Below, piece by piece: positions 1 through 8,487 of a DNA stretch of 64,000 nt (position 1 is the stretch's first letter; every line of letters begins with the position of its first letter). The notes under the pieces were generated by a model that ran no database searches, was not told the DNA's origin, and saw only the letters and a program-made list of their open reading frames with translations. The position numbers were made by a program, and so were the translations under genes. The stretch covers positions 71,240-135,239 of the forward strand of contig CAJUHZ010000001.1 in assembly GCA_910585945.1 (NCBI GenBank). The letters run 5' to 3'. This stretch comes from an uncultured Bilophila sp. Lineage in GTDB: Bacteria; Desulfobacterota; Desulfovibrionia; Desulfovibrionales; Desulfovibrionaceae.

Positions 1-1017
1 TCAGGGTATCGGGGGTATGGAGATCTGTTCCAATTGACAGAAGATGGTGGATTCGTCAGAGGAGGTGGCAGTCGCAATCTCCGCAAGGCAGCCGCTCACG
101 GTTTCCGCCGCCGCTACCAAGGAATCCTGTCCGAGATGGGCGTAGCGCATTGTCGTGCGGGGATCGCTGTGCCCGAGGAGCTTTTGCACTTCGTAAAGCG
201 AGTGCCCGGCGTTCACCAGCAGGCTTGCGAAGGTGTGCCGCAGATCGTGAATGCGCACGCCGGCGAGGCCGAGTTTTTGCCGCAACTCTCTCCAGAACAG
301 ATAGATGTCCGAGAGCGGCTTGCCGGGAGAGTGTCCGGGGAAAAGCCAGGGAGAGCCAGGGATGCGTGGAATGGCGCGGATCACCGACATTGCCTCGGCG
401 GAAAGCGGAATGTGCCGCGGTCTGCCGGATTTGGACAGCGGCACGGTGAGGAGTCGATGTTCAAGGCGCACATCTTCCCATCGCGCCTTGAGAATTTCGC
501 TCTTGCGTGCGCCAGTGAGCAGAAGAAGGCGGATGACAGCCGCCTCCGCCCGGCCGGATCGTTCAAGCTCCCGCATGAGCCGTCGCGCCTGATTGGGCGT
601 AAGGTAGCGCTCCCGCTGAACGTGAATCTTGAAGGCAGTCACGCCAGCGCATGGCGATCGACCGGGCGGCAGAAGGCCATGCAGCGCCGCAAGCGAGCAA
701 ATGCTCTTGAACACGGCCAAAATCCGATTGCATGTCGTTGGAGCCAGTCCCTGAACCGAAAGAGTCTGCAGGCGGGCTTCAACTTCGTCGCGATCGATGC
801 GGGTGAACTCGCGGTGACCAAAGGCCGGTGAAAGGTGCTGGCGCACAATGCGTTCATCCACCTGCCAGCTCCGCTTGCGAAACCGGATATGCGGCAGGTA
901 GACGCCTGAAACAAACGCGTCAAAGGTTGCTGTGGCCTGCACGGGCTTGCGTGTGCGCCGTCTGGCCGGCGCTGGGGAAACGCCTGGAGCAGAATGAAGC
1001 GGGCGGCGACAGTTCAT
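1..1017 (-). CDS. Tyrosine-type site-specific recombinase (integrase)
   Basis: Phage/island-type integrase of about 338 residues that would catalyse DNA strand exchange through a covalent 3'-phosphotyrosine. The C-terminal half carries the family signature in order: the first catalytic Arg in LLTGARKSEIL, then HDLRHTFAS (H-x-x-R), then LGHSDPRTTMRYAHL with the GH pair and the nucleophilic Tyr. The N-terminal part resembles the SAM-like core-binding domain. The frame stays open upstream to 1146, but the ATG at 1017 has GGAG seven bases before it and is preferred. The stop codon is the first three bases of the window, so the gene is complete but its downstream neighbour (attachment site, tRNA) is out of view. 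It suggests that the left edge belongs to an integrated element. Confidence 0.9.
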   Translation of the reverse strand: MNCRRPLHSAPGVSPAPARRRTRKPVQATATFDAFVSGVYLPHIRFRKRSWQVDERIVRQHLSPAFGHREFTRIDRDEVEARLQTLSVQGLAPTTCNRILAVFKSICSLAALHGLLPPGRSPCAGVTAFKIHVQRERYLTPNQARRLMRELERSGRAEAAVIRLLLLTGARKSEILKARWEDVRLEHRLLTVPLSKSGRPRHIPLSAEAMSVIRAIPRIPGSPWLFPGHSPGKPLSDIYLFWRELRQKLGLAGVRIHDLRHTFASLLVNAGHSLYEVQKLLGHSDPRTTMRYAHLGQDSLVAAAETVSGCLAEIATATSSDESTIFCQLEQISIPPIP

Positions 1018-1543
1018 GCGTTTTCTCCGAGTAGAGCATCTTGTTCTTGAAGCACGACCACTCCAAAAACGGTTGACAATGAAATGCCGGGAGGCCATCA
1101 AACAGCGGCCTCTCCGGCATCCGCGCGAACGCGCTGCGCCAACCAATCGGAAAACCGCGTTTTTTTCGTGAAGCGCCGGCAGGGCGCTTTTGAAACAGGC
1201 TCATTGCAAATGCAATATGCTCGGCGGCTGGGCAGGCTCCCGCCCTTCTGATGCGGAAGTGTGAAAAGACTTTTTCGGCAGCAGGCGATCTTGCCAAAAA
1301 AGATCGTTAGGGGTATTGGTTTTCAGGAAGTCATCGACAGTATGCCTGTCGATGAGGGGACGCTCCCCATAAAAAATCCGCCTCGTCGTCATGCCCCCAT
1401 GTCGGTTCAGGAATATGTATCGGCGTACAAGATATGGAAATTTGTATTCGGTATCGTCTTCTCATGGGCGCAACATGCGTCCGCCGTCATCAGAGCATTC
1501 CACATGACGATGAGAGCATGGCGGCATGGCTGGAGCGGTCTGC
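1018..1543. other. Intergenic region with palindromes, no convincing gene
   Basis: Between the divergent integrase and glycan-cluster genes. Open frames here show no family features and no good ribosome site. It contains an AAAACCGCG-type hairpin core near 1153-1185 resembling the dispersed repeats elsewhere in the window, and a perfect inverted repeat at 1331-1355. Promoters for the cluster are expected here, but I cannot assign one with confidence. Confidence 0.5.
1331..1355. repeat. Perfect 10-bp inverted repeat with 5-nt spacer
   Basis: TCATCGACAG, spacer TATGC, CTGTCGATGA. The arms are exact complements. It lies about 310 bp upstream of the integrase start and 190 bp upstream of the first cluster gene, so it could be an operator or a recombinase arm site. 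It is not followed by a T-tract, so it is unlikely to be a terminator. Confidence 0.6.
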
Positions 1544-2260
1544 ATGCGCATAGCCATTATGCAGCCGTATTTTTTTCCGTATCTTGGATACTTCCAGTTG
1601 ATCAGCGCAGTTGATCTCTTTCTTGCTCTTGATGACGTGTCGTTTATCAAAAAAGGCTGGATACACCGTAACAGGTTGTGCTTTAACGGAAAAACACAGT
1701 GGTTTACTGTACCCCTGCAGGATGCGAGCCAGTTTCGGGCGATCAATGAAACGCGTGTCTGCTCTCAGGAGTTCCCACGCTGGAAGCACAAATTTCTTGC
1801 GTCGCTTGCCGCATTCTACAAGAAACAGCCCTTTTTTGCGGACGGCATGAATCTTGTGGAAGAGGCGCTGTCCCAGCCCGGCGAATCCATTGCGGAGCTT
1901 GCCGTCGCCAGCCTGCGGGTCTGTTGCAGGCTGTTGGACATAGCCACTCCGTTGCGAATCGCCTCGGAGGCCGGCGGCGACCCCGGGCTGCGGCGTGAAG
2001 CCCGGTTGATCGAACTGTGCCGCCGCCACAACGCGGACGTCTATCTCAACCCGCCCGGCGGGGAGGCGCTGTACACGCGCGACATGTTCGCCCCCCAGGG
2101 CATTCGGCTGGAATTTCTCCATCCCGTGCTGGCATGTTACCCGGTAAAGGGACGAGACTGGATCGCCGGGCTTTCCGTCCTTGACGCCGTCATGTGCTGC
2201 GGGCCACAGCATGTGCGTAAAAATCTGCTGTGCGGATACGACATCGTGGAGGCCGCATGA
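1544..2260 (+). CDS. WbqC-like family protein
   Basis: About 238 residues opening with MRIAIMQPYFFPYLGYFQLI, the typical N-terminus of the WbqC-like family found in O-antigen and surface-polysaccharide clusters. The biochemical role of this family is not firmly established. The conserved DDVSFIKKGWIHRN and the middle section ending FTVPL also fit. Start chosen at 1544, where GGAG lies eight bases upstream; an ATG six codons earlier has no comparable site. It is the first gene of the cluster and its stop overlaps the next start (ATGA), so the two are probably co-translated. Confidence 0.85.
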   Translation: MRIAIMQPYFFPYLGYFQLISAVDLFLALDDVSFIKKGWIHRNRLCFNGKTQWFTVPLQDASQFRAINETRVCSQEFPRWKHKFLASLAAFYKKQPFFADGMNLVEEALSQPGESIAELAVASLRVCCRLLDIATPLRIASEAGGDPGLRREARLIELCRRHNADVYLNPPGGEALYTRDMFAPQGIRLEFLHPVLACYPVKGRDWIAGLSVLDAVMCCGPQHVRKNLLCGYDIVEAA

Positions 2261-2925
2261 AGCCCGTGATCATTTTTGGAGCCGGAACAGTCGCCCGGCT
2301 GGCATGGCGCTGTTTTGAAGAAGAGACGCCGTACAGCGTGGCGGCCTTCTGTGTGGACGACAATCGGCATAATGCAGACACGTTTTGCGAATTGCCCGTT
2401 CTGCGGTCCAGCGAACTTGAGGCGCGCTGGCCGGCGGACGCCTGCCGCATGTTTGTCGCCCTTGGCTACCAGGATTTGAACAGGGCGCGCCAGGCCGCTT
2501 TTGAAAAATACACGGCCCTCGGCTACGAGCTTGTTTCGTGCATCAGTTCCAAAGCCGTCATAAACGGCGGAACAGTGGGAAAAAACTGCTTTGTGATGGA
2601 AGGGGCGATTCTTCAACCCTTTTCCAGCGTGGAAGACGACTGCATTTGCTGGAGCGGCTGCATCGTCTCCCATGAAAGCCGCATCGGCAAACATTGCTTC
2701 CTGGCCGCGCACAGTGTGGTGGGCGGCATGGCGGATATCGGGGACAATACGTTTCTCGGCATGAACGCCACAGTCCGCGATACCGTGCGCGTGGGAAAGC
2801 ATTGCCTGGTGGGAGCGGGGAGCCTGGTGCTGGCGGATTTGGACGACGACAGCCTGGTGGCGGAAAAAGCGACTCCCGTCGCGGCCTGCAAGGCGCGCCA
2901 GGCGCTCCGTTTCATTGAAATATAA
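2257..2925 (+). CDS. NeuD/PglD-like sugar acyltransferase (left-handed beta-helix)
   Basis: About 222 residues. The N-terminus KPVIIFGAGTVARLAWRCF is the Rossmann-like nucleotide-sugar-binding domain of NeuD/PglD-type acyltransferases. Residues from about 100 onward show hexapeptide-repeat character (GGTVGKNCFVMEG, SRIGKHCFLAAHSVVGGMADIGDNTF) that folds as a left-handed beta-helix and normally binds an acyl-CoA or acyl-ACP donor. The start overlaps the WbqC-like stop as ATGA. With an ACP gene immediately downstream, I infer that the acyl donor could be the cluster's own ACP rather than acetyl-CoA. Which sugar it modifies cannot be read from sequence. Confidence 0.85.
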   Translation: MKPVIIFGAGTVARLAWRCFEEETPYSVAAFCVDDNRHNADTFCELPVLRSSELEARWPADACRMFVALGYQDLNRARQAAFEKYTALGYELVSCISSKAVINGGTVGKNCFVMEGAILQPFSSVEDDCICWSGCIVSHESRIGKHCFLAAHSVVGGMADIGDNTFLGMNATVRDTVRVGKHCLVGAGSLVLADLDDDSLVAEKATPVAACKARQALRFIEI

Positions 2926-2966
2926 CCTTGTTTTTTGTACCCGGACAAGAGCCGCTGGAGCCTGCA

Positions 2967-3290
2967 ATGACTATAAGCCGTGCCGATATCGTCGCCTTCC
3001 TCGGGCGTGCCGTGCGCGATATCCTGGAGCGTGAAGAACAAGCCGTTCCCCCCGAGATCACCGAGGAGACGCCGCTCTGGGGGCGGGAAGGAAGCTTTTC
3101 CTCGCTGATGCTGGTGGAACTGATGCTGGCGCTGGAAGACTTCTGCGTCGAAAACAACCTGCGTTTCGTCTGGACAAACGACGCCGCCATGTCCGAACGC
3201 CGCAGCGTTTACCGCTCTGTCGGCTCCCTCACCGATTTTATCCTCACCCTGCCGTCAGAAGACGCGGCGGACGATACAGGGACGCGCTGA
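2967..3290 (+). CDS. Acyl carrier protein-like protein
   Basis: A 107-residue acidic helical protein of ACP size. The segment GSFSSLMLVELMLALEDF matches the region around the phosphopantetheine serine of ACPs (normally DSLxxVEL), though here the motif reads FSSLMLVEL without the Asp before Ser, so which Ser is modified is uncertain. Start at 2967 has GGAG upstream. It lies two bases before an SDR reductase gene that is itself coupled to an AMP ligase, a combination expected for loading and reducing an acyl group on a dedicated carrier. Confidence 0.7.
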   Translation: MTISRADIVAFLGRAVRDILEREEQAVPPEITEETPLWGREGSFSSLMLVELMLALEDFCVENNLRFVWTNDAAMSERRSVYRSVGSLTDFILTLPSEDAADDTGTR

Positions 3291-3291
3291 C

Positions 3292-3981
3292 ATGGCTGAA
3301 GGCAGGCATATCGTCATCACCGGCGCAAGCCGGGGGTTGGGTCTGCATATGGCGCGCAAGGCCCTGGTGGAAGGTTATTCCGTCACAGGTCTGGCCCGGA
3401 CGCCGGATGAAAACGCGGGCTTTCCCATGCTCGCGTGCGATGTGACCAATCCGGCCGACGTGGCGCGCTGTTTCGCCGCCCTGCGCAAGCAACCCCTGTG
3501 GGCGCTGATCAACGCCGCGGGCGCTGCGTCCATGAATCTGCACCTGACCACCCCGCCCGAAACCATGCGGCATCTTGTCGCCTGCAATCTGCTGGGAACC
3601 ATGTATTGCAGCGCCGAGGCGGGCAGAATCTTCGCCCGTCGCCGGGCCGGCAGAATCATCACGTTTTCGTCCATCGCCGTGGCCCTCGGGCTGGAAGGAG
3701 AGGCGAGCTATGTGGCGGCAAAGGCTGGAGTGGAAGGCTTTACCCGCGCCTTTGCGCGTGAAATGGCCGCCTTTGGCGTGACGGTAAACGCCGTGGCCCC
3801 CGGCCCCATCCCCACCCGGCTTATCGCCGGAGTTCCGGAAGAAAAAATCGCCGCCCTGCGGGCGCGCCAGATCCTGCCGCGCCCGCTCGCCGCGGATGAC
3901 GTGTGGAATGTGGTTTCCTGGCTGCTTGAGGAACGCAGCGCCTCCCTTTCCGGGGAAGTTCTGCATGTGGGGGGAGTATGA
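3292..3981 (+). CDS. SDR-family oxidoreductase (FabG-like)
   Basis: 229 residues, standard for a classical short-chain dehydrogenase. The NAD(P) site is TGASRGLG near residues 10-17; NAAGAA follows near residue 80. The catalytic Ser lies in FSSIA at about 126-127, with Tyr140 and Lys144 in SYVAAKAG. The sequence resembles 3-oxoacyl-ACP reductases. Between an ACP gene and an acyl-activating ligase it probably reduces a carrier-bound 3-oxoacyl group, or a sugar intermediate; the substrate is inferred. The stop overlaps the next gene's start. Confidence 0.88.
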   Translation: MAEGRHIVITGASRGLGLHMARKALVEGYSVTGLARTPDENAGFPMLACDVTNPADVARCFAALRKQPLWALINAAGAASMNLHLTTPPETMRHLVACNLLGTMYCSAEAGRIFARRRAGRIITFSSIAVALGLEGEASYVAAKAGVEGFTRAFAREMAAFGVTVNAVAPGPIPTRLIAGVPEEKIAALRARQILPRPLAADDVWNVVSWLLEERSASLSGEVLHVGGV

Positions 3982-5273
3982 GCCTGTTGCAGGAGCTGCT
4001 TGACAGAAGCGACAATCCCGACACGCCCTTTCTTGTCGGTGGCGATCAGTCCCTGAGCCTGCGCACCCTGGCCGAAACGCCCGCGCCGTGCGCCGATATC
4101 GCTCCCGGCGAAGTCGTGGCGCTGATTGGCGACGTCGATGCCCCGAGCATTGCCGCGTTGCTCGCCCTGGCGGACAGGGGAGCCGTGGTCATGCCGCTGA
4201 GCGAAGCCAGCGCCGCGCAACACGAGTATTTTCTCGAAGCAGGCGGGGCCAGCGTGGTCATCCGCAAGGGGCAGGTCTCGCGCCTGCGCGAAGGTCTGCC
4301 TTCCCACCCGCTGTTGCAGGCGCTGCGCGAACGGGGCCATGCCGGTCTTATTCTGTTTTCCTCCGGCAGCACGGGGCGGCCCAAGGCCATCCTGCACGAC
4401 TTCTCCCGCTTTCTTGCCCGCTACGCGACGCCACGCCCCGCATGGACGACGCTCAACTTTCTCCTCTTCGATCATATCGGCGGGTTGAACACCCTCTTCC
4501 ATACCCTGTACAACAGCGGGCTTGTCGTCAGACCGTCGGGGAGAACGCCGGCCGCGGTCACGGAAGACATCCGCCGCCACAATGTCGAACTCCTGCCCGC
4601 CACCCCCACCTTTTTGCGCCTGTGGGCGCTGGAAGGCATCCCCGCGCCTGCCGAACTGCCGTCGTTGCGCCTGATCACCTACGGCACGGAGCGCATGGAT
4701 CAGCACACCCTGTCGCTGGTGGCGCAAGCCCTGCCGGATGTGGATATCCGGCAGACCTACGGCATGAGCGAACTCGGCATCCTCCGCGTGCGGACCCGCA
4801 AGCGGGACGAACTGTGGATAGAAGTCGGCGGCGAGGGCGTGGAAAGCAAAATCGTGGACGAAGAACTGTTTTTGCGGGCGCAAAACAGGATGGAAGGCTA
4901 CCTCAACGCGCCCTCTCCCTTTGACGCCGACGGCTGGTACGCCACAAAGGATCTGGTGGAATGCGACGGCCCCTGGCTGCGCATCGTCGGCCGGCGCGAC
5001 ATGGTCATCAACGTGGGCGGGCTGAAAGTGCTGCCCGCCGAGGTCGAACACGCGGCTCTCAGCTTCCCCGGCGTGCGCCTGGCCCGGGCCAGAGGCTGCC
5101 CGAACCCGGTCACCGGAATGCATGTGGAACTGCTCTGCGAGCTGGAAGACGGCGTGCAGGCGGACAAGCCCCGCCTGCTGGCGCACCTGCGCGCCCTGCT
5201 GCCCCGCCATGCCGTGCCGTTGCGCGTGGCCTTCGGCAAGGCCCCCGTGGGGCATCGCTGTAAACAGTTGTGA
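3978..5273 (+). CDS. AMP-dependent acyl ligase/synthetase
   Basis: 431 residues of the ANL adenylating superfamily. Visible motifs: the P-loop-like LILFSSGSTGRPKAI (core A3), ITYGTER, the adenylate-binding TYGMSE (A5), and RIVGRRDMVINVGGLKV (A8 hinge). A C-terminal Lys in GHRCKQL is at the position of the catalytic A10 lysine. It is shorter than most acyl-CoA ligases, with a trimmed N-terminal part. The ATG overlaps the SDR stop. It would activate a carboxylic acid with ATP and transfer it to CoA or, more likely here, the cluster ACP. Confidence 0.85.
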   Translation: MSLLQELLDRSDNPDTPFLVGGDQSLSLRTLAETPAPCADIAPGEVVALIGDVDAPSIAALLALADRGAVVMPLSEASAAQHEYFLEAGGASVVIRKGQVSRLREGLPSHPLLQALRERGHAGLILFSSGSTGRPKAILHDFSRFLARYATPRPAWTTLNFLLFDHIGGLNTLFHTLYNSGLVVRPSGRTPAAVTEDIRRHNVELLPATPTFLRLWALEGIPAPAELPSLRLITYGTERMDQHTLSLVAQALPDVDIRQTYGMSELGILRVRTRKRDELWIEVGGEGVESKIVDEELFLRAQNRMEGYLNAPSPFDADGWYATKDLVECDGPWLRIVGRRDMVINVGGLKVLPAEVEHAALSFPGVRLARARGCPNPVTGMHVELLCELEDGVQADKPRLLAHLRALLPRHAVPLRVAFGKAPVGHRCKQL

Positions 5274-5280
5274 GGACGGC

Positions 5281-6402
5281 ATGGCGGAAAACACTGCGCT
5301 GAAAGCTCCGGTTCAGGTGACGCGCTCCACGCTCCCGCCCCTGGACGCGTACATGGATTGCGTGCGTGACATGTTCGCCTCGCGCCAGATGACGAATCAG
5401 GGCGCCTATGCGCGGCGGCTGGAACAATCCCTTGCCGACTTTCTCGACGTGCCCGCCCTTTCGCTGTGCGCCAATGGCACGCTGGCCCTGCAACTCGCGC
5501 TCCGCCTGCTGGGACTGAACGGAAAAAAGGTCATCACCACGCCGTTCACCTATGTGGCCACGCTGTCCGCATTGCTGTGGGAAGGGTGTACGCCTGTCTT
5601 TGCCGATATTGATCCGGAAACGCTGTGCATCGCCCCGGCCGAGGTGGAGCGCCTTCTTGCGGAACATCCCGACACGGCGGGCATCCTGCCGGTTCATGTG
5701 TACGGCAACGCTTGCGATGTGACCAGGCTGGCGAACCTTGCCGAAAAACACGCCCTGCGCGTGCTGTACGACGCGGCGCATGTTTTCGGATCCACGCTGG
5801 ACGGCAAAAGTCTTTTTGCCTGGGGGGACGCGGCTGTCGGCAGTTTCCACGCGACAAAGCTGTTCCATACCGTTGAAGGCGGCTGCGTGATCATGCCGGA
5901 CGAGGAGGACAAGCGCCGCCTGGATCTGCTGCGCGCGTTCGGCCATGTGGGGGACGAGCACAAGTGTCTGGGCATCAATGCCAAGATATCCGAGCTGCAC
6001 GCCGCGATGGGCCTGTGTCTGCTCCCCGGCGTGCCGGACATGCTTGCCCTGCGCGCGCGCAAGGCCGCCCTGTACGACGAGGCGTTGCACATGGACGGGA
6101 ACCCGGCGTTGCGCCGCCCGGCGCTGGCCCCCGGCCTGACGTGGAATCATGCCTACTACCCGGTGATCTTCCCCAATCACGCCTCGCTTGTCCGCACGCT
6201 GACCGCCCTGAGCCGGCGCGACATCCACCCCCGCCGCTACTTCTACCCGAGCCTGACCAGGCTTCCGTATGTCCGCAGTCCCGCCTGCCCGGTGGCGGAA
6301 GATATGGCGGAACGCGTGCTGTGTCTGCCCTTCTGGCCGGAGATCGACGAGGCGCTGATCGCGGAAATAGCCGAAGTGACCCTGAAGGAAACCCACGCAT
6401 GA
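5281..6402 (+). CDS. DegT/DnrJ/EryC1/StrS-family sugar aminotransferase
   Basis: 373-residue PLP-dependent enzyme that normally aminates a keto-sugar nucleotide. The PLP lysine is in FHATKLFHTVEGG at about residue 193, and the DAAHVFGS motif that contacts PLP lies upstream. The beginning, with SRQMTNQGAYARRLE and LSLCANGTLALQLALRL, is typical of the family. Start at 5281 has GAGGA upstream; longer open frames into the ligase are rejected. It ends in an ATGA overlap with the next gene. It implies that the pathway makes an amino sugar, a plausible acceptor for the acyltransferase at 2257. Confidence 0.9.
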   Translation: MAENTALKAPVQVTRSTLPPLDAYMDCVRDMFASRQMTNQGAYARRLEQSLADFLDVPALSLCANGTLALQLALRLLGLNGKKVITTPFTYVATLSALLWEGCTPVFADIDPETLCIAPAEVERLLAEHPDTAGILPVHVYGNACDVTRLANLAEKHALRVLYDAAHVFGSTLDGKSLFAWGDAAVGSFHATKLFHTVEGGCVIMPDEEDKRRLDLLRAFGHVGDEHKCLGINAKISELHAAMGLCLLPGVPDMLALRARKAALYDEALHMDGNPALRRPALAPGLTWNHAYYPVIFPNHASLVRTLTALSRRDIHPRRYFYPSLTRLPYVRSPACPVAEDMAERVLCLPFWPEIDEALIAEIAEVTLKETHA

Positions 6403-8483
6403 TCTGCGAACAGGTCGTCATCTGCAACAGCCTGTCCACCGCCTACGGAACGACGTTGCTGCACCTTCAGCAAGACACCGGCCGCCTGAAAGAAGCTGGC
6501 GTCGGCTACGTGCTCACGGGGCGTGATCTCTTTTATGGTCTGGCCTCGCACGATTCTCTTGCGCGGCAACTGCGCTGGGCGGAGCGGATGGAGCACTACG
6601 CCCGGGAAAGGCTGGCCGACTGGCTGCACAACTTCAATGCCGAGGCCGAATCCTGCCGGACGCTTCTGCTCACCATGTGCTGCCCCTGGGGCGAACCTCT
6701 GGAGCGCCTCCGCATGGAACTCCGCGCCCTGCCGGCGTTGCGGCGGGCGCGCTTCCGCCTGCTTCTTCATGCAAGCCCGCAGGAAGCCGTGCTGGAGCAA
6801 CGCCTGCGCCTGGCCATCAGTCAGGCGGCGCTGGACTTCTGGAAAGATGAATGGCTGAACAGCGACGTCACGGATCTGGGCGAAATGGCGGAACGCCTGC
6901 GCAAGGTCTACGGAAGCCCCAATGTTTCCGTCCTGGCCGGAGACGCTGACCCGGCAGAGACGCCGTATGACGCCGATCTCGAACAAGTCCTCTACGCCAT
7001 GCTGCGCGTCCCTCCGCCGCCGCCCGCCGCTCCTCTGCGTTGCCGCCTGTCCCTGCACTCGCGTGAGGCGCGACACATTCAATGCCTCTATGGTCAGTTG
7101 AACAACGTATGGCCGCGAGAGGCGAACTTCGCCCTGCTGCTCGACGCGCTGGAAAAAGTCGAAGCCGATCCGGCCGGAAGCGGCGTCCTTGATTTTCAGC
7201 CCATGATATCCCCCGCGGACGTTCGCACCCTGCGCGAACGCTGCGCGCCGGGCAACGCGCGCCTGGTCGCCCGGTGGCCGGCCGCTGAAAAATTGCTTGA
7301 AGTTTCGGCGGCGTCCTGCCCTGATGAGGAACCGTCCTCAAAACCGAATGCCGAGGAGTGGCAACCGTATCAGGGCTTGCGGCCGGACACGGCCGCTGCT
7401 CTGTTCGGCCGTTTTCCCGATGCGCTGGCGAAGGGTCTGCACGCCGCCTTCGAGACAGGCGGACCGGCTCTTTCCGAACAACAGCGCATCGCGCTCGCCG
7501 CGCTTGAAACGTGCTCCTCCGGCCCGCATCTGCGTCCTGCGCCGCCTGCCGCACCCAGGGTGGCGGTGCTGGTGCAGACCTACAATCAGGAAGCCTATGT
7601 GGCGGAGGCGCTGGACAGTATCCTGGCGCAAAAAACGAATTTTGCCGTGGAAATCGTGGTGGTGGACGACGCTTCCAGCGACGGAACCCGCGACGTGATC
7701 GACCGCTACGCCCGCGCGCACGCCAACATCCGCCCGGTTTTCCTCTTCCGCCGCTCCACGGGCGGGGAAAACACCCTGGCTCTGTTCCGTCATGTCAGCG
7801 CGCCCTATGTCGCAATCTGCGACGGCGACGACTATTTTACCGATCCGGACAAGCTGCAAATTCAGGCCGACTATCTGGACGCCAACCCCGGCTGCTCCCT
7901 GTGCTTCCACCCCGTGCGCATCGTCTGGGAAGAGGGCGGACCGGACGCCGTTTACCCGAACATTGATGAAATGGAGCGCGGCAAACAGGAGCGTTACCGC
8001 CTCACCGAACTCATGGCCGCCAACTTCATCCAGACCAATTCCGTCATGTACCGCTGGCGCTTTGGCGGAGGCATCCCGCCCTGGTTTGACCCCACGCTGG
8101 TTCCGGGAGACTGGTACTGGCACCTGCTCCATGCGGAACAGGGGGATATCGGCTTTCTGGATCGCATCATGAGCGTGTACCGCCGGCATGGAAACTCCCT
8201 GTTCTGGCGTCCGCGCGACGCTTCCAGCGTGGGGCACCGGCTGAAATTCGGCCTGCAGGAACTCCGCCTGTACCAAAAACTGGAGGAACATTTTGGCGAG
8301 ACCGGGCGCGACGCCCTGCACGCTCTCGCCTCCGGCGTCTTCGCCGATCTGGTGCGCCATTACATGGAAACGGACGACACCGCCCCGCTGGACAGGGCCG
8401 CCCGGTATTTTCCCGATTTCGCCAGGGATTTTCTGGGCAAGATACACATCGTCAGCAATCGCAAAATGACTGGCAAGGAGTGA
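6399..8483 (+). CDS. Large protein: unknown N-terminal domain fused to GT2 glycosyltransferase
   Basis: 694 residues. The C-terminal half from about residue 385 is a GT-A fold family 2 glycosyltransferase: RVAVLVQTYNQEAYVAEAL, IVVVDDASSDGTRDV, and the metal/nucleotide motif CDGDDYF near residue 475. Residues 1-380 match nothing I recognise; they are helical and Leu/Arg-rich, with LSTAYGTTLLHLQ at the start. The GT2 part resembles that of the protein at 10320. Start overlaps the aminotransferase stop as ATGA. It presumably transfers an activated sugar during glycan assembly; donor and acceptor are unknown. Confidence 0.8.
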   Translation: MICEQVVICNSLSTAYGTTLLHLQQDTGRLKEAGVGYVLTGRDLFYGLASHDSLARQLRWAERMEHYARERLADWLHNFNAEAESCRTLLLTMCCPWGEPLERLRMELRALPALRRARFRLLLHASPQEAVLEQRLRLAISQAALDFWKDEWLNSDVTDLGEMAERLRKVYGSPNVSVLAGDADPAETPYDADLEQVLYAMLRVPPPPPAAPLRCRLSLHSREARHIQCLYGQLNNVWPREANFALLLDALEKVEADPAGSGVLDFQPMISPADVRTLRERCAPGNARLVARWPAAEKLLEVSAASCPDEEPSSKPNAEEWQPYQGLRPDTAAALFGRFPDALAKGLHAAFETGGPALSEQQRIALAALETCSSGPHLRPAPPAAPRVAVLVQTYNQEAYVAEALDSILAQKTNFAVEIVVVDDASSDGTRDVIDRYARAHANIRPVFLFRRSTGGENTLALFRHVSAPYVAICDGDDYFTDPDKLQIQADYLDANPGCSLCFHPVRIVWEEGGPDAVYPNIDEMERGKQERYRLTELMAANFIQTNSVMYRWRFGGGIPPWFDPTLVPGDWYWHLLHAEQGDIGFLDRIMSVYRRHGNSLFWRPRDASSVGHRLKFGLQELRLYQKLEEHFGETGRDALHALASGVFADLVRHYMETDDTAPLDRAARYFPDFARDFLGKIHIVSNRKMTGKE

Positions 8484-8487
8484 TCAA

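Noticed and set aside
1261..1614. 117-codon frame before the WbqC-like gene
   Set aside because: Overlaps the start of a better-supported gene, has no family features and a poor ribosome site.
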